The notes under the pieces are model-generated. The model was not told the DNA's origin. It did not search any database and saw nothing but the letters and a program-made list of their open reading frames with translations. Position numbers and translations under genes: made by a program. Below are positions 9,335 to 17,428 of a DNA stretch of 64,000 nucleotides, in pieces. Origin of the DNA: JAJDTT01 sp022827025 (GTDB lineage: Bacteria > Acidobacteriota > UBA6911 > RPQK01 > JAJDTT01); contig OZ241897.1 of the NCBI GenBank assembly GCA_965203535.1, positions 1,674,001-1,738,000 of the forward strand, given 5' to 3'. Numbering within the stretch: position 1 is the stretch's first letter; the number at the start of each line of letters is the position of its first letter.

Positions 9335-10081
9335 ATGGGCAAGCTCAAGGGAAAGGTTGCTTTAGTCACCGGAGGAGGCACCGGGATCGGGAAGGCAACC
9401 TCCCTCCTGTTTGCCCGGGAGGGAGCAGATGTCGCCGTGAACTTCTCCCGTTCCAGAGGCGACGCCGAGGAAACGGTGGCTGAAATACGGCAACTCGGCT
9501 CGCGAGCCATCGCTGTCTGTGCCGATATCTCGAACGACGCCGCCGTAAGATCGATGGTCGGGAAGGTCGTGAAGACGCTGGGGAGATTGGATATCCTGGT
9601 CAACAACGCGGCGACCACAAGGTTCGTCCTCCCCACAGATCTCGAAGGAATGACCGAAGAGCTCTGGGACAAGATTCTCGACGTGAACGTCAAGGGCACT
9701 TTCTTTTGTTCACGAGCAGCGATCGGCGCCATGAGAAATCATGACGGCGGGCACATCGTCAACGTGTCCTCCGATTCGGCCTTTACCGGAAGAGGAAGTT
9801 CCATTGCCTATACTGTCTCCAAAGCGGCCATTATCAATATGACTCTGGCATTGGCTATCAGCCAGGCTCCGGAAATTCGCGTGAACGCCGTGGCGCCCGG
9901 AATCGTGGAAACTCGCTGGATCGAAAAGATAAAGCCACTCGCAGACGCTGCCCGGAGGAAGAATCCTCTCCAACGGCTCGCCTGCCCCGACGACATCGCC
10001 CAAGCCATATTGGGCCTGGTGGTCAACGATTTCATCACGGGCCACACGCTGGTGGTCAACGGCGGAGCCACGCTCGTGTAG
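9335..10081 (+). CDS. SDR family oxidoreductase (FabG-like)
   Basis: A 248-residue short-chain dehydrogenase. TGGGTGIG lies near residues 12-19, NNAA near 90, the catalytic Ser in NVSSDSAF, and Tyr/Lys in YTVSKAA. SRSRGDAEE after strand 2 suggests NADP preference, unlike its upstream neighbour. The end reads TLVVNGGATLV. Start ATG 9335 follows GAGGAGGGG. It is 86 bp downstream of the first SDR and 99 bp upstream of the alcohol dehydrogenase. FabG-like members often reduce keto sugars or acyl compounds, so its substrate remains open. Confidence 0.86.
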   Translation: MGKLKGKVALVTGGGTGIGKATSLLFAREGADVAVNFSRSRGDAEETVAEIRQLGSRAIAVCADISNDAAVRSMVGKVVKTLGRLDILVNNAATTRFVLPTDLEGMTEELWDKILDVNVKGTFFCSRAAIGAMRNHDGGHIVNVSSDSAFTGRGSSIAYTVSKAAIINMTLALAISQAPEIRVNAVAPGIVETRWIEKIKPLADAARRKNPLQRLACPDDIAQAILGLVVNDFITGHTLVVNGGATLV

Positions 10082-10180
10082 GCGTCTGGTGCGCCATATG
10101 GATACCCCGATGTCCCCCATGAAGTGGTCTTGGAAAACGAGCCAAGACGATTTGCACAGCGGTAAGGAGTTTTCCCGATT

Positions 10181-11284
10181 ATGAAAGCGAAGGCGGCGAT
10201 ACTCTTTGGAGTGGGCCAACGTCTCGATATTCGAGAAGTTGACGTGGCAAAACCCCGGGCCGGTGAAGTTCTGGTGCGAATGGCGGTCGGCGGCGTTTGT
10301 CACAGCGATCTTCACGTGATGACGGGACACCTGAACGCCCCGGTACCGTCGATCCTGGGTCACGAGGGCTCCGGGACCGTGGTCGAAGTGGGTTCGGGGG
10401 TGACCTCCGTCCGGCCTGGGGACAACGTCATCCCCCTTTGGCGACTCAGTTGCGGCGAATGCGAATACTGTACTTCGGCTCGGCCGGCACTCTGCGCCGT
10501 GGGACTGAAGATCCGGTCGACGGGACGGCTCCTGGACGGGTCCAGCCGCTTTTCCCTCAACGGGTCCGAGATCAAGCACTTTCTGGGAGTGTCGACTTTC
10601 TCCGAATACACCGTGATTCTGGAAAGAGCGCTGGTGAAGGTTCCCAAAGACATCCCTCTCCAGCAGGCCGCCCTGCTGGGCTGTGCCGTGATTACCGGAA
10701 TCGGAGCGGTGATGAATTCCGCCCGGGTGGAGCCGGGCAGTCAGGTCGCGGTCTTCGGCAGTGGAGGTGTCGGCTTGAACGTGATCCAGGGAGCCGCCTT
10801 GGCGGGCGCCGAAAAGATCATCGCGGTCGACCTCTTGGACAACAAGCTCGAAATGGCGCGGCAATTCGGAGCCACGCACACGGTCAATGCGTCGTCGGGC
10901 GATCCGGTGGAACAGGTCCGGTCGTTGACCGGACAGAGGGGAGTGGACTACGCCTTCGAGGTCATCGGGCTTCCCAAAACCGTGCGGCAATCCTTTGACA
11001 GCCTGGCCAAGCGCGGCGAGGCCATAGTCCTCGGAGTCACCCCTATGGAAACCGAAGTGTCGATACCGATCATGCCCCTCATCTTCGAGGAGAGAGTTCT
11101 CAAGGGATCGGTCTATGGCTCGAGCCGGCCTCGTATCGACATCCCCAAGTTGATGAATCTCTACCGGGCCGGGAAACTCAAACTCGACGAACTGGTGACC
11201 CGAACCTACTCTTTCGATCAGATCAACGAGGCGTACGCCGCACTCGAGCGGGGCGAAGTGGCCCGAACCGTGGTCCTGATGTAA
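10181..11284 (+). CDS. Zinc-dependent alcohol dehydrogenase (MDR superfamily)
   Basis: A 367-residue medium-chain dehydrogenase. Catalytic zinc ligands are Cys40 (GGVCHSD), His61-Glu62 (GHEG) and a Cys near 167 (LLGCAVITG). The four-Cys structural zinc lobe is Cys91/94/97/105. The Rossmann loop is GSGGVGLNV. The ligand pattern and length resemble class I/III alcohol or thiol-dependent formaldehyde dehydrogenases; the thiol partner cannot be judged. Start ATG 10181 follows TAAGGAG at 10161-10167. It is the last gene of the SDR-SDR-ADH run and is followed by a family B repeat doublet. Confidence 0.88.
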   Translation: MKAKAAILFGVGQRLDIREVDVAKPRAGEVLVRMAVGGVCHSDLHVMTGHLNAPVPSILGHEGSGTVVEVGSGVTSVRPGDNVIPLWRLSCGECEYCTSARPALCAVGLKIRSTGRLLDGSSRFSLNGSEIKHFLGVSTFSEYTVILERALVKVPKDIPLQQAALLGCAVITGIGAVMNSARVEPGSQVAVFGSGGVGLNVIQGAALAGAEKIIAVDLLDNKLEMARQFGATHTVNASSGDPVEQVRSLTGQRGVDYAFEVIGLPKTVRQSFDSLAKRGEAIVLGVTPMETEVSIPIMPLIFEERVLKGSVYGSSRPRIDIPKLMNLYRAGKLKLDELVTRTYSFDQINEAYAALERGEVARTVVLM

Positions 11285-11305
11285 GCCGGACCGGCGATTG
11301 GAAAC

Positions 11306-11460
11306 CCGTAGGGGCACCCCTTGTGGGTGCCCTCTTCGGTTCGAACCAGACCAAGAAACTGGTCAAACGCCGGGACGCGGTGTGGGATTAGCGGGGTGGC
11401 GCCCGGTCAATCCCGGTTGCTGGCGCCGCGAGGGCGACCACAAGGGTCGCCCCTGTGAAT
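11306..11460. repeat. Family B REP-like doublet
   Basis: Left arm GTAG plus hairpin GGGCACC...GGTGCCC at 11308-11334; right arm, inverted, is the hairpin GGGCGACC...GGTCGCCC ending near 11456. The arms resemble each other as inverted repeats around ~95 bp of unique DNA. The GTAG tetranucleotide 5' of an imperfect hairpin is the hallmark of REP sequences. It lies just after the alcohol dehydrogenase stop. Confidence 0.75.
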
Positions 11461-11499
11461 CGGGGGTGAAAAATGGGAAAGTCCGGATCTTTGATGCGA

Positions 11500-11529
11500 T
11501 TGACACCTCATCAGGTGCGTGATCATACT
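11500..11529 (+). promoter_or_regulatory. Predicted sigma-70 promoter of the GH127-like gene
   Basis: TTGACA at 11500-11505 and CATACT at 11524-11529 with an 18-bp spacer, about 88 bases before the ATG at 11617. The spacer holds the small palindrome CACCTCATCAGGTG, which could be an operator. Confidence 0.5.
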
Positions 11530-11616
11530 GGCAAGAAATACCGCTTAGCGTACTATTTACGCACATAGATCCGTAGAAATTCCCAAAAAGAAGGGGCGGC
11601 AAAAGGGGGAGGCAAC

Positions 11617-13596
11617 ATGGCTGAACTCGATCGACGGGACTTTGTCAAACTGGGTGCGGCCACGGCCGCCGGCGCCGGCGCACTGGTGAGCTGCTCGGGG
11701 GGAGCGAAGGAAAGTGCGCCGCCAACAGCTTCCACCTATGAGGCCGAAGTGCCGGACACGCTGGATCTGGCTGAGCGGGCCAGGCTCTCGGTGAATGCCT
11801 TGACCGGAGCAGTCGACCTCCAGCAGAACTGCGAAACCTTCCAGTGTCTGCACTTTGACACCAACCCGCCTTATTTCACCCACAACACCGGAGGTCCGTG
11901 TCTGCCCAAGGCGATCCATGTTCTGCCGCTGATGCGCATGATGAGCGGCAGCACGCTCCACGCCGATTATGACGGCAGGATGGTCGATGCCTTGCTTACG
12001 GATATCGACGAGAACGGTCTCTGGTGGCTCCGTTATGCCGGAAGGCCCTCCCGGGAAGGCTTTCCCAATTACGGAGAAGACGTTTACTGGCCCTTCCCTC
12101 ATGCCCGGCTCATGGTCGCCTTGATGGCCTGGCACGAGTTCGACAAGAACCCGAAGTGGCTCAAGGTCGGGAGGCATCTGGCCGGGGGGCTGCAGAAGGT
12201 GGCGCAGCAGAACGAGCAACGTGCCTGGTTCACCAACAACAAGCCGACCTTCCTGGTCCGTGCGGCAATGGCGGAGGAATACGAAGACCTGGTTGCCATG
12301 GGTGAAGGGGAAAAGCCGACCGGGAAGGGTGGCTCCGGTCCGGCGGCCGAGGAGCCGGACAAGATCAATTTTCAGGTCATCGGCAATCCCTTGCGCGCGC
12401 TTTCCCTATGGGCCGATCTCAGCGGAGACGAGGAGGCGCTGGAGCTGGCCCGGAAAACGGCGCGTTTCATGCTCAAGCCCGCCATGTGGGGATCCTCCGA
12501 CGGACCCACCATGATCGCGGGACCGGAGCACGCCCATTGGGAAGGTCACTTCCACACTCGGACCACCGGTGTGATGGGCATGGTGGACTACGCCATCGTT
12601 GCCAACGATTACGTGGCCAAGCAGTTCGTGCGCCATTTCTATGAATACACGCGAAATACCGGGATCGGCCGCATCGGGTTTTTCCCCGCGGTTCTGGGTC
12701 CCCTGGAGAAGATCCAACAGGGCAACAGGCGGGCCTACGGGGGATCCGCTCAAGTGTGTGAGACCTGCTCGATCGGAGACATGGTCTATATCGCCTGCCG
12801 GCTGAGCCGAGCCGGGATCGGCGATTACTGGGACGATGTCGACCAATACGTGCGAAATCACCTGGTCGAGAGTCAGTTGTTGCGTCGCGACCTGATCGAA
12901 GAAGTCATTGAGACCGCCGTCGAGCATACGCTCAACCCTGAGATCGAGTCCGGCGAGCGGGTCATCGAAAGAGGACTGGGCGGTTTTGCTTCCGTCTCCG
13001 ATCCGACCATGCTGCATGCCTGGTGGACCATGTGCTGCAATGCCAACGCCCCGGTGGGGCTTTACGAAGCCTGGAACTCCATCGTCCAATACAGCCAGGG
13101 TCTGGCCCAGGTGAATCTGCTCTTGAACAGGGCTTCGGCCTGGGTCGATATCGACAGTTACCTGCCCTACGAGGGCAAGGTGGGATTCAAAATCAAGACG
13201 GCAAGAAAGCTGAGTGTGCGCATTCCCACTTGGGCCGACAAGAGGGCGGTGCGATGCCAGGTGAATCGGAAGAGCATCTTGCCGGCATGGTCGGGTAGTT
13301 ATGTCCTGGTCGATCGATTACAGCCTGGCGATGAAGTGACCCTGACGTTTCCCATGGTGGAGACCATGGAATATCACACCGCGCCCACCTATGAGATTCG
13401 ATACGCCTGCCATTTCAAAGGGAATACCCTGGTTGACATTTCGCCGCGGCCGGACAAATTCGCCTGGAAACTGATGGCCTCGGACGATGGCGCCAAGATT
13501 CCCGTGAGGAGAGGGTATCCGCTCTATTTGAGGGAGTTCTATAAAGGTGACAAAGCTCCGGTGAAGAAGATTTCCCGTTATGTCCATCCGGTTTAG
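11617..13596 (+). CDS. Exported GH127-like (DUF1680) glycosidase
   Basis: A 659-residue glycosidase-like protein related to beta-L-arabinofuranosidases of GH127 (six-hairpin barrel plus beta-sandwich). The N-terminus LDRRDFVKLG, a hydrophobic Ala/Gly run and Cys26 (LVSC) indicate Tat export and possible lipidation. The zinc-thiolate catalytic set of this family appears present: Glu382 and Cys384 in VCETCSIGDM, and Cys473-Cys474 in MCCNAN. The C-terminal third (about 530-659) is the beta-rich part. A preceding GGGGGAGG-like site fits the ATG at 11617. The stop codon is already part of a repeat array. The substrate is probably an arabinofuranosyl or similar glycan, but specificity is inference. 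Confidence 0.8.
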   Translation: MAELDRRDFVKLGAATAAGAGALVSCSGGAKESAPPTASTYEAEVPDTLDLAERARLSVNALTGAVDLQQNCETFQCLHFDTNPPYFTHNTGGPCLPKAIHVLPLMRMMSGSTLHADYDGRMVDALLTDIDENGLWWLRYAGRPSREGFPNYGEDVYWPFPHARLMVALMAWHEFDKNPKWLKVGRHLAGGLQKVAQQNEQRAWFTNNKPTFLVRAAMAEEYEDLVAMGEGEKPTGKGGSGPAAEEPDKINFQVIGNPLRALSLWADLSGDEEALELARKTARFMLKPAMWGSSDGPTMIAGPEHAHWEGHFHTRTTGVMGMVDYAIVANDYVAKQFVRHFYEYTRNTGIGRIGFFPAVLGPLEKIQQGNRRAYGGSAQVCETCSIGDMVYIACRLSRAGIGDYWDDVDQYVRNHLVESQLLRRDLIEEVIETAVEHTLNPEIESGERVIERGLGGFASVSDPTMLHAWWTMCCNANAPVGLYEAWNSIVQYSQGLAQVNLLLNRASAWVDIDSYLPYEGKVGFKIKTARKLSVRIPTWADKRAVRCQVNRKSILPAWSGSYVLVDRLQPGDEVTLTFPMVETMEYHTAPTYEIRYACHFKGNTLVDISPRPDKFAWKLMASDDGAKIPVRRGYPLYLREFYKGDKAPVKKISRYVHPV

Positions 13597-14747
13597 GAGC
13601 TCCCCCACCGGCCCCGGTCCGGCGAAATCCTGCGTCAAAAGGAGTGGGGGTTTTCCTACCCCCTCTCCCTCGGGGGGACTGAAAGTCCCCCCTCCTATTC
13701 CGGCCCCACCGGAGCCCGGCGAAAGCAACCGCAGCGAAGAGGGGGACAAGAATGTCCCCCCTCCGAGGGTGCCCCGTGTTTTTCTCAGGAGCTCCCCCAC
13801 CGGCCCCGGTCCGGCGAAGTCCTGCGTGAAAAGGAGTGGGGGTTTCCTACCCCCACTCCCTCGGGGGGACTGAAAGTCCCCCCTCCTATTCCGGCCCCAC
13901 CGGAGCCCGGCGAAAGCAACCGCAGCGAAGAGGGGGACAAGAATGTCCCCCCTCCGGGTGCCCCATGTTTTTCTCAGGAGCTTCCCCACCGGCCCCGGTC
14001 CGGCGAAATCCTGCGTGAAGAGGAGTGGGGGTTTTCCTACCCCCACTCCCTCGGGGGGACTGAAAGTCCCCCCTCCTATTCCGGCCCCACCGGAGCCCGG
14101 CGAAAGCAACCGCAGCGAAGAGGGGGACAAGAACGTCCCCCCTCCGAGGGTGCCCCATGTTTTTCTCAGGAGCTCCCCCACCGGCCTCGGTCCGGCGAAA
14201 TCCTGCGTCAAAAGGAGTGGGGGTTTTCCTACCCCCACTCCCTCGGGGGGACTGAAAGTCCCCCCTCCTATTCCGGCCCCACCGGAGCCCGGCGAAAGCA
14301 ACCGCGGCGAAGAGGGGGACAAGAATGTCCCCCCTCCGAGGGTGCCCCATGTTTTTCTCAGGAGCTCCCCCACCGGCCCCGGTCCGGCGAAGTCCTGCGT
14401 GAAAAGGAGTGGGGGTTTTCCTACCCCCACTCCCTCGGGGGGACTGAAAGTCCCCCCTCCTATTCCGGCCCCACCGGAGCCCAGCGAAAGCAACCGCGGC
14501 GAAGAGGGGGACAAGAATGTCCCCCCTCCGAGGGTGCCCCGTGTTTTTCTCAGGAGCTCCCCCACCGGCCCCGGTCCGGCGAAATCCTGCGTGAAAAGGA
14601 GTGGGGGTTTTCCTACCCCCACTCCCTCGGGGGGACTGAAAGTCCCCCCTCCTATTCCGGCCCCACCGGAGCCCGGCGAAGGCAACCGCGGCGAAGAGGG
14701 GGACAAGAATGTCCCCCCTCCGGGTGCCCCATGTTTTTCTCAGGAGC
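13595..14747 (+). repeat. Six tandem copies of the family A hairpin unit
   Basis: Units begin at 13595, 13787, 13976, 14168, 14360 and 14552 (periods 192, 189, 192, 192, 192, 190). A seventh copy is cut off after AGGAGC at 14747. Each unit carries AGGAGCTCCCCCACCGG, then three GC-rich hairpins: GGGGGTTTTCCTACCCCC, GGGGGGACTGAAAGTCCCCC and GGGGGACAAGAATGTCCCCC, and ends in CATGTTTTTCTC. Copies differ at only a few bases. The first unit starts within the stop codon of the GH127-like gene. No spacers exist, so this is not CRISPR. Long reading frames on both strands arise because the periods are mostly multiples of three. Confidence 0.95.
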
Positions 14748-14852
14748 GCGGACAAAGTTCTCGTCCTTGCCGGTTGCCGGCGCTGCCGAAGGACTGCGCT
14801 GGAATCCTGTATCCTCAAGTGACATCGATTTTCATTTTCTGGGAGATTGACG

Positions 14853-15746
14853 ATGACAGATGCAGCAGCCCCGATCCGATTCGGGAACGCGGCCTACGGC
14901 TTCCGGGAGTACGGCTTTCCGGAATTTTTCGAGGCTTGCAGCAGGATCGGCACGCCGGCGGTCGAGATCGACGCCGGATGGTTCGATGAAGGCGAAGCCA
15001 ACAACCGGGTTTCGTTGGACGCCACCGCCCGGGAACTCGACCAGGTGAAGGAACTGGCAGCGGCGGCCGGCGTGAAAGTGACTGCGATAGGAAGTGGGGC
15101 CGTGGTCGGGCTCGCGGGTGACGTCGCCGAGGATCGCTCCGCCGAGATCATGAAGGCGGTCGACATTGCCGAGGTCCTGGGCGCGCAAGTGATTCGAGTA
15201 TTCACGGAACACGATTTCACCCACTCCAAACACTACGTCCTGACCCCTGACCGGGTGACCGACGCGCTCTACGAGACGCTGGCCATTGCCTTCAACAAGT
15301 TGGGCGACTATTTGAAGGGCAAGGGAATCCGGGTGGGAATCGAAAACCACGGCGGCACCTCGGCCACGGGCGCCGGCCTCAAGAAGCTCCTGGACATGGT
15401 GCCTCACCCGGAAATCGGGGTGACCTTCGACCCCGCCAACTACGCTTTTGGGGGAGAGGATCCTTACCAGGCGTTGTTGGCGGTGCAGGATCGAGTCGTC
15501 TATACGCACTGGAAAGACGTCGCTCAAGCGCCCGACAAACCCAGGGGCGTTGAATACCGGGCCTTCGGAGAGGGTGAGATCGACTGGGTTCCCATCATCG
15601 GCACGCTCTTGGATTCCTTTGATGGAATCTGGGCCATCGAGTACGAGCGCAAAGAGGCCAGTACTCTGGAAAATCTTGCGGAAGGCACCCGAAGATCGAA
15701 GCAGAATCTGGCGACGATCATCGAGCAGGTGAGGAACGCTTCATGA
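14853..15746 (+). CDS. Sugar phosphate isomerase/epimerase family TIM barrel
   Basis: A 297-residue xylose-isomerase-like TIM barrel (AP endonuclease 2 superfamily). Typical metal/acid positions include the Glu in AVEIDAG, VGIENHGG near 165, GVTFDPANYAF near 190, THWKD near 220 and AIEYE near 265. The ATG at 14853 is preferred over the in-frame TTG at 14847 because GGGAG lies at 14841-14845. Its stop overlaps the next gene's start (ATGA at 15743-15746), so translation is probably coupled. Likely isomerises or epimerises a sugar or sugar-like ring; substrate unknown. Confidence 0.82.
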   Translation: MTDAAAPIRFGNAAYGFREYGFPEFFEACSRIGTPAVEIDAGWFDEGEANNRVSLDATARELDQVKELAAAAGVKVTAIGSGAVVGLAGDVAEDRSAEIMKAVDIAEVLGAQVIRVFTEHDFTHSKHYVLTPDRVTDALYETLAIAFNKLGDYLKGKGIRVGIENHGGTSATGAGLKKLLDMVPHPEIGVTFDPANYAFGGEDPYQALLAVQDRVVYTHWKDVAQAPDKPRGVEYRAFGEGEIDWVPIIGTLLDSFDGIWAIEYERKEASTLENLAEGTRRSKQNLATIIEQVRNAS

Positions 15747-17428
15747 TTCAGGTCCGAAACTGCACTCACGTTGGCATCAGCGTCCCCGACGTCGAGGAGG
15801 CCGTCCAATTCTACGAAAGGATCGTAGGGCTCGAGACGAGCGACCGCAACAACGGCGCCGCCTTCTTGCGCTGTAACAGCAACCACCACTGCCTGGCCAT
15901 TTATCCGGGAGACCGGGCCCTGCATCACCTCGGTTTGGAAGTTGCCGGCGAGGAGGCTCTGGAGCGGGCTGAGCGCGAGTTGGCGGAACAAGGCTTCCGC
16001 CCCGAGCCGCGAGACTACCCCGAGCCAGGTCACGGACCGGGCCTTTGTTATCGCGATCCTGACGGAAACAGGGTCGAGCTTTATGCGGGGATGCAAACCC
16101 TGGATCAACCGCTGGAACCGCGTGAAGTCCGGCCGGTTCGTTTCGGCCACATCACGTTCATGACCGCCGATCTTCCGCGCTGCGCGGCGTTTTATACCGA
16201 CGTTCTCGGACTCCGGGTTTCCGACACGGTGGACAACTCGGCCGTCTGGTTGCGGTGGAATCAGCAGCACCACGGTGTCGCCATCCTCCAGACCGGCCAG
16301 GCCAAGGTGAACCACTATGCCTATGACCTGGCCGACTGGGGCGAACTCAAAAAGGTCTGCGATCATCTCTGGAAAAACGACGTTCCCATCATCTATGGCC
16401 CCGGCCGTCACGGTCCCGGCCACAACATCTTCATCTACATTCCGGACCCCGCCGGAAATGTGCTGGAACTGACCTTGGAGTTGGACCAGATCTGGGACGA
16501 TGAAACCTACCGGCCCCTGAACTGGACCAACGAACCCAAGACCGTCGATGTCTGGAGAGCACTCCCGCAGCCCCCCTACATGATGGAAGGGGAAGGCCGT
16601 GATTTTACCGACTGGTCGACGGGCTCTCCTCTGATCGGCCGAGGCTGGAGCATTCCCGAAGTGGACGGCCACGAGATGCTCGATCCAACAGCCACCGTGA
16701 CCCTACCGACCTCGGAAACGCCCGAGCTCAAAATCGAGATCCCTGCCTTTACGCTCAAGTTCGATAATCCTCTCGACCACGTGAAAGCCATGTTCGTGAG
16801 CGATCGGCGCTATCCCACGGGCGAAGGTCTTTCCGTTTCCGTAGACCTCCGCGTTGAGGTGAGTGGGACCGAAGCCAACCCCTTCGGCGCGGATCCGGAT
16901 AATCCCATGTTGGCAAACGGGGCCATCGCGTTGATCGACAACACCACCGGGGTGATATTGAACTTCGGGGCATCCAACCGGCGGATCATGGCGCTGCGCG
17001 AACATTTCCAGGTGAAATCACCCACGGGCAAAGATTCGACTCTGCCCATGATCGATCCGCTCCTGACGGACATGACGATTGAGCCCGGTTCGTGGCATCG
17101 TTACGAAATTCGTTATCAGCCGGGAGAGGACGGCTGGTTGGAAGCCGCTCCCGACCACGCCCAATGGCTGGTGGACGGCCGAGTCGTTCGCGAAGTCGAA
17201 TGGGTCGCCACCATCGACCCGCCCTCGGCTCCCATCGTTCTGCCCGCCCGGTTCCGGGTCCTCATGGCCATCTTCACCTTGCTGGACGATCTTCCCGACG
17301 GGAGGGGAGACGTGGTGCCGGGACTCGATTCCCAATACCGGCACTCACTCTTCGGACAAGGGGTCACGGCCCGTTGGCGCAATTTGAAGGTCCTGACCTC
17401 CAGTCAAGCCGAGCACATCAAGACGTGA
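15743..17428 (+). CDS. Two-domain VOC (extradiol dioxygenase-like) protein with C-terminal beta-sandwich extension
   Basis: A 561-residue fusion. Residues 1-120 and 130-250 are two VOC (glyoxalase/bleomycin/extradiol) modules. The second holds a plausible iron triad, His136 (GHITF), His191 (NHYAY) and Glu242 (LELTLE), spaced as in type I extradiol dioxygenases, together with GRHGPGHNIFIY near 220. Residues about 300-560 are a beta-rich segment that I do not recognise, resembling a concanavalin-type jelly roll (WHRYEIRYQPG, WLVDGRVV). No signal peptide. It overlaps the isomerase by 4 bases and its own stop overlaps the next start (GTGA). Ring cleavage of an aromatic or enediol is possible; the extension's role is unknown. 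Confidence 0.75.
   Translation: MIQVRNCTHVGISVPDVEEAVQFYERIVGLETSDRNNGAAFLRCNSNHHCLAIYPGDRALHHLGLEVAGEEALERAERELAEQGFRPEPRDYPEPGHGPGLCYRDPDGNRVELYAGMQTLDQPLEPREVRPVRFGHITFMTADLPRCAAFYTDVLGLRVSDTVDNSAVWLRWNQQHHGVAILQTGQAKVNHYAYDLADWGELKKVCDHLWKNDVPIIYGPGRHGPGHNIFIYIPDPAGNVLELTLELDQIWDDETYRPLNWTNEPKTVDVWRALPQPPYMMEGEGRDFTDWSTGSPLIGRGWSIPEVDGHEMLDPTATVTLPTSETPELKIEIPAFTLKFDNPLDHVKAMFVSDRRYPTGEGLSVSVDLRVEVSGTEANPFGADPDNPMLANGAIALIDNTTGVILNFGASNRRIMALREHFQVKSPTGKDSTLPMIDPLLTDMTIEPGSWHRYEIRYQPGEDGWLEAAPDHAQWLVDGRVVREVEWVATIDPPSAPIVLPARFRVLMAIFTLLDDLPDGRGDVVPGLDSQYRHSLFGQGVTARWRNLKVLTSSQAEHIKT

Noticed and set aside
13595..14747. CRISPR array.
   Set aside because: The ~190-bp units are contiguous with no unique spacers, and no cas genes are nearby.
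13318..14989. Long open frames on both strands across the tandem repeat array (462, 310 and 348 codons).
   Set aside because: They are produced by repeat units whose lengths are mostly multiples of three and lack stops; the peptides are low-complexity Pro/Gly/Arg and have no start signals.
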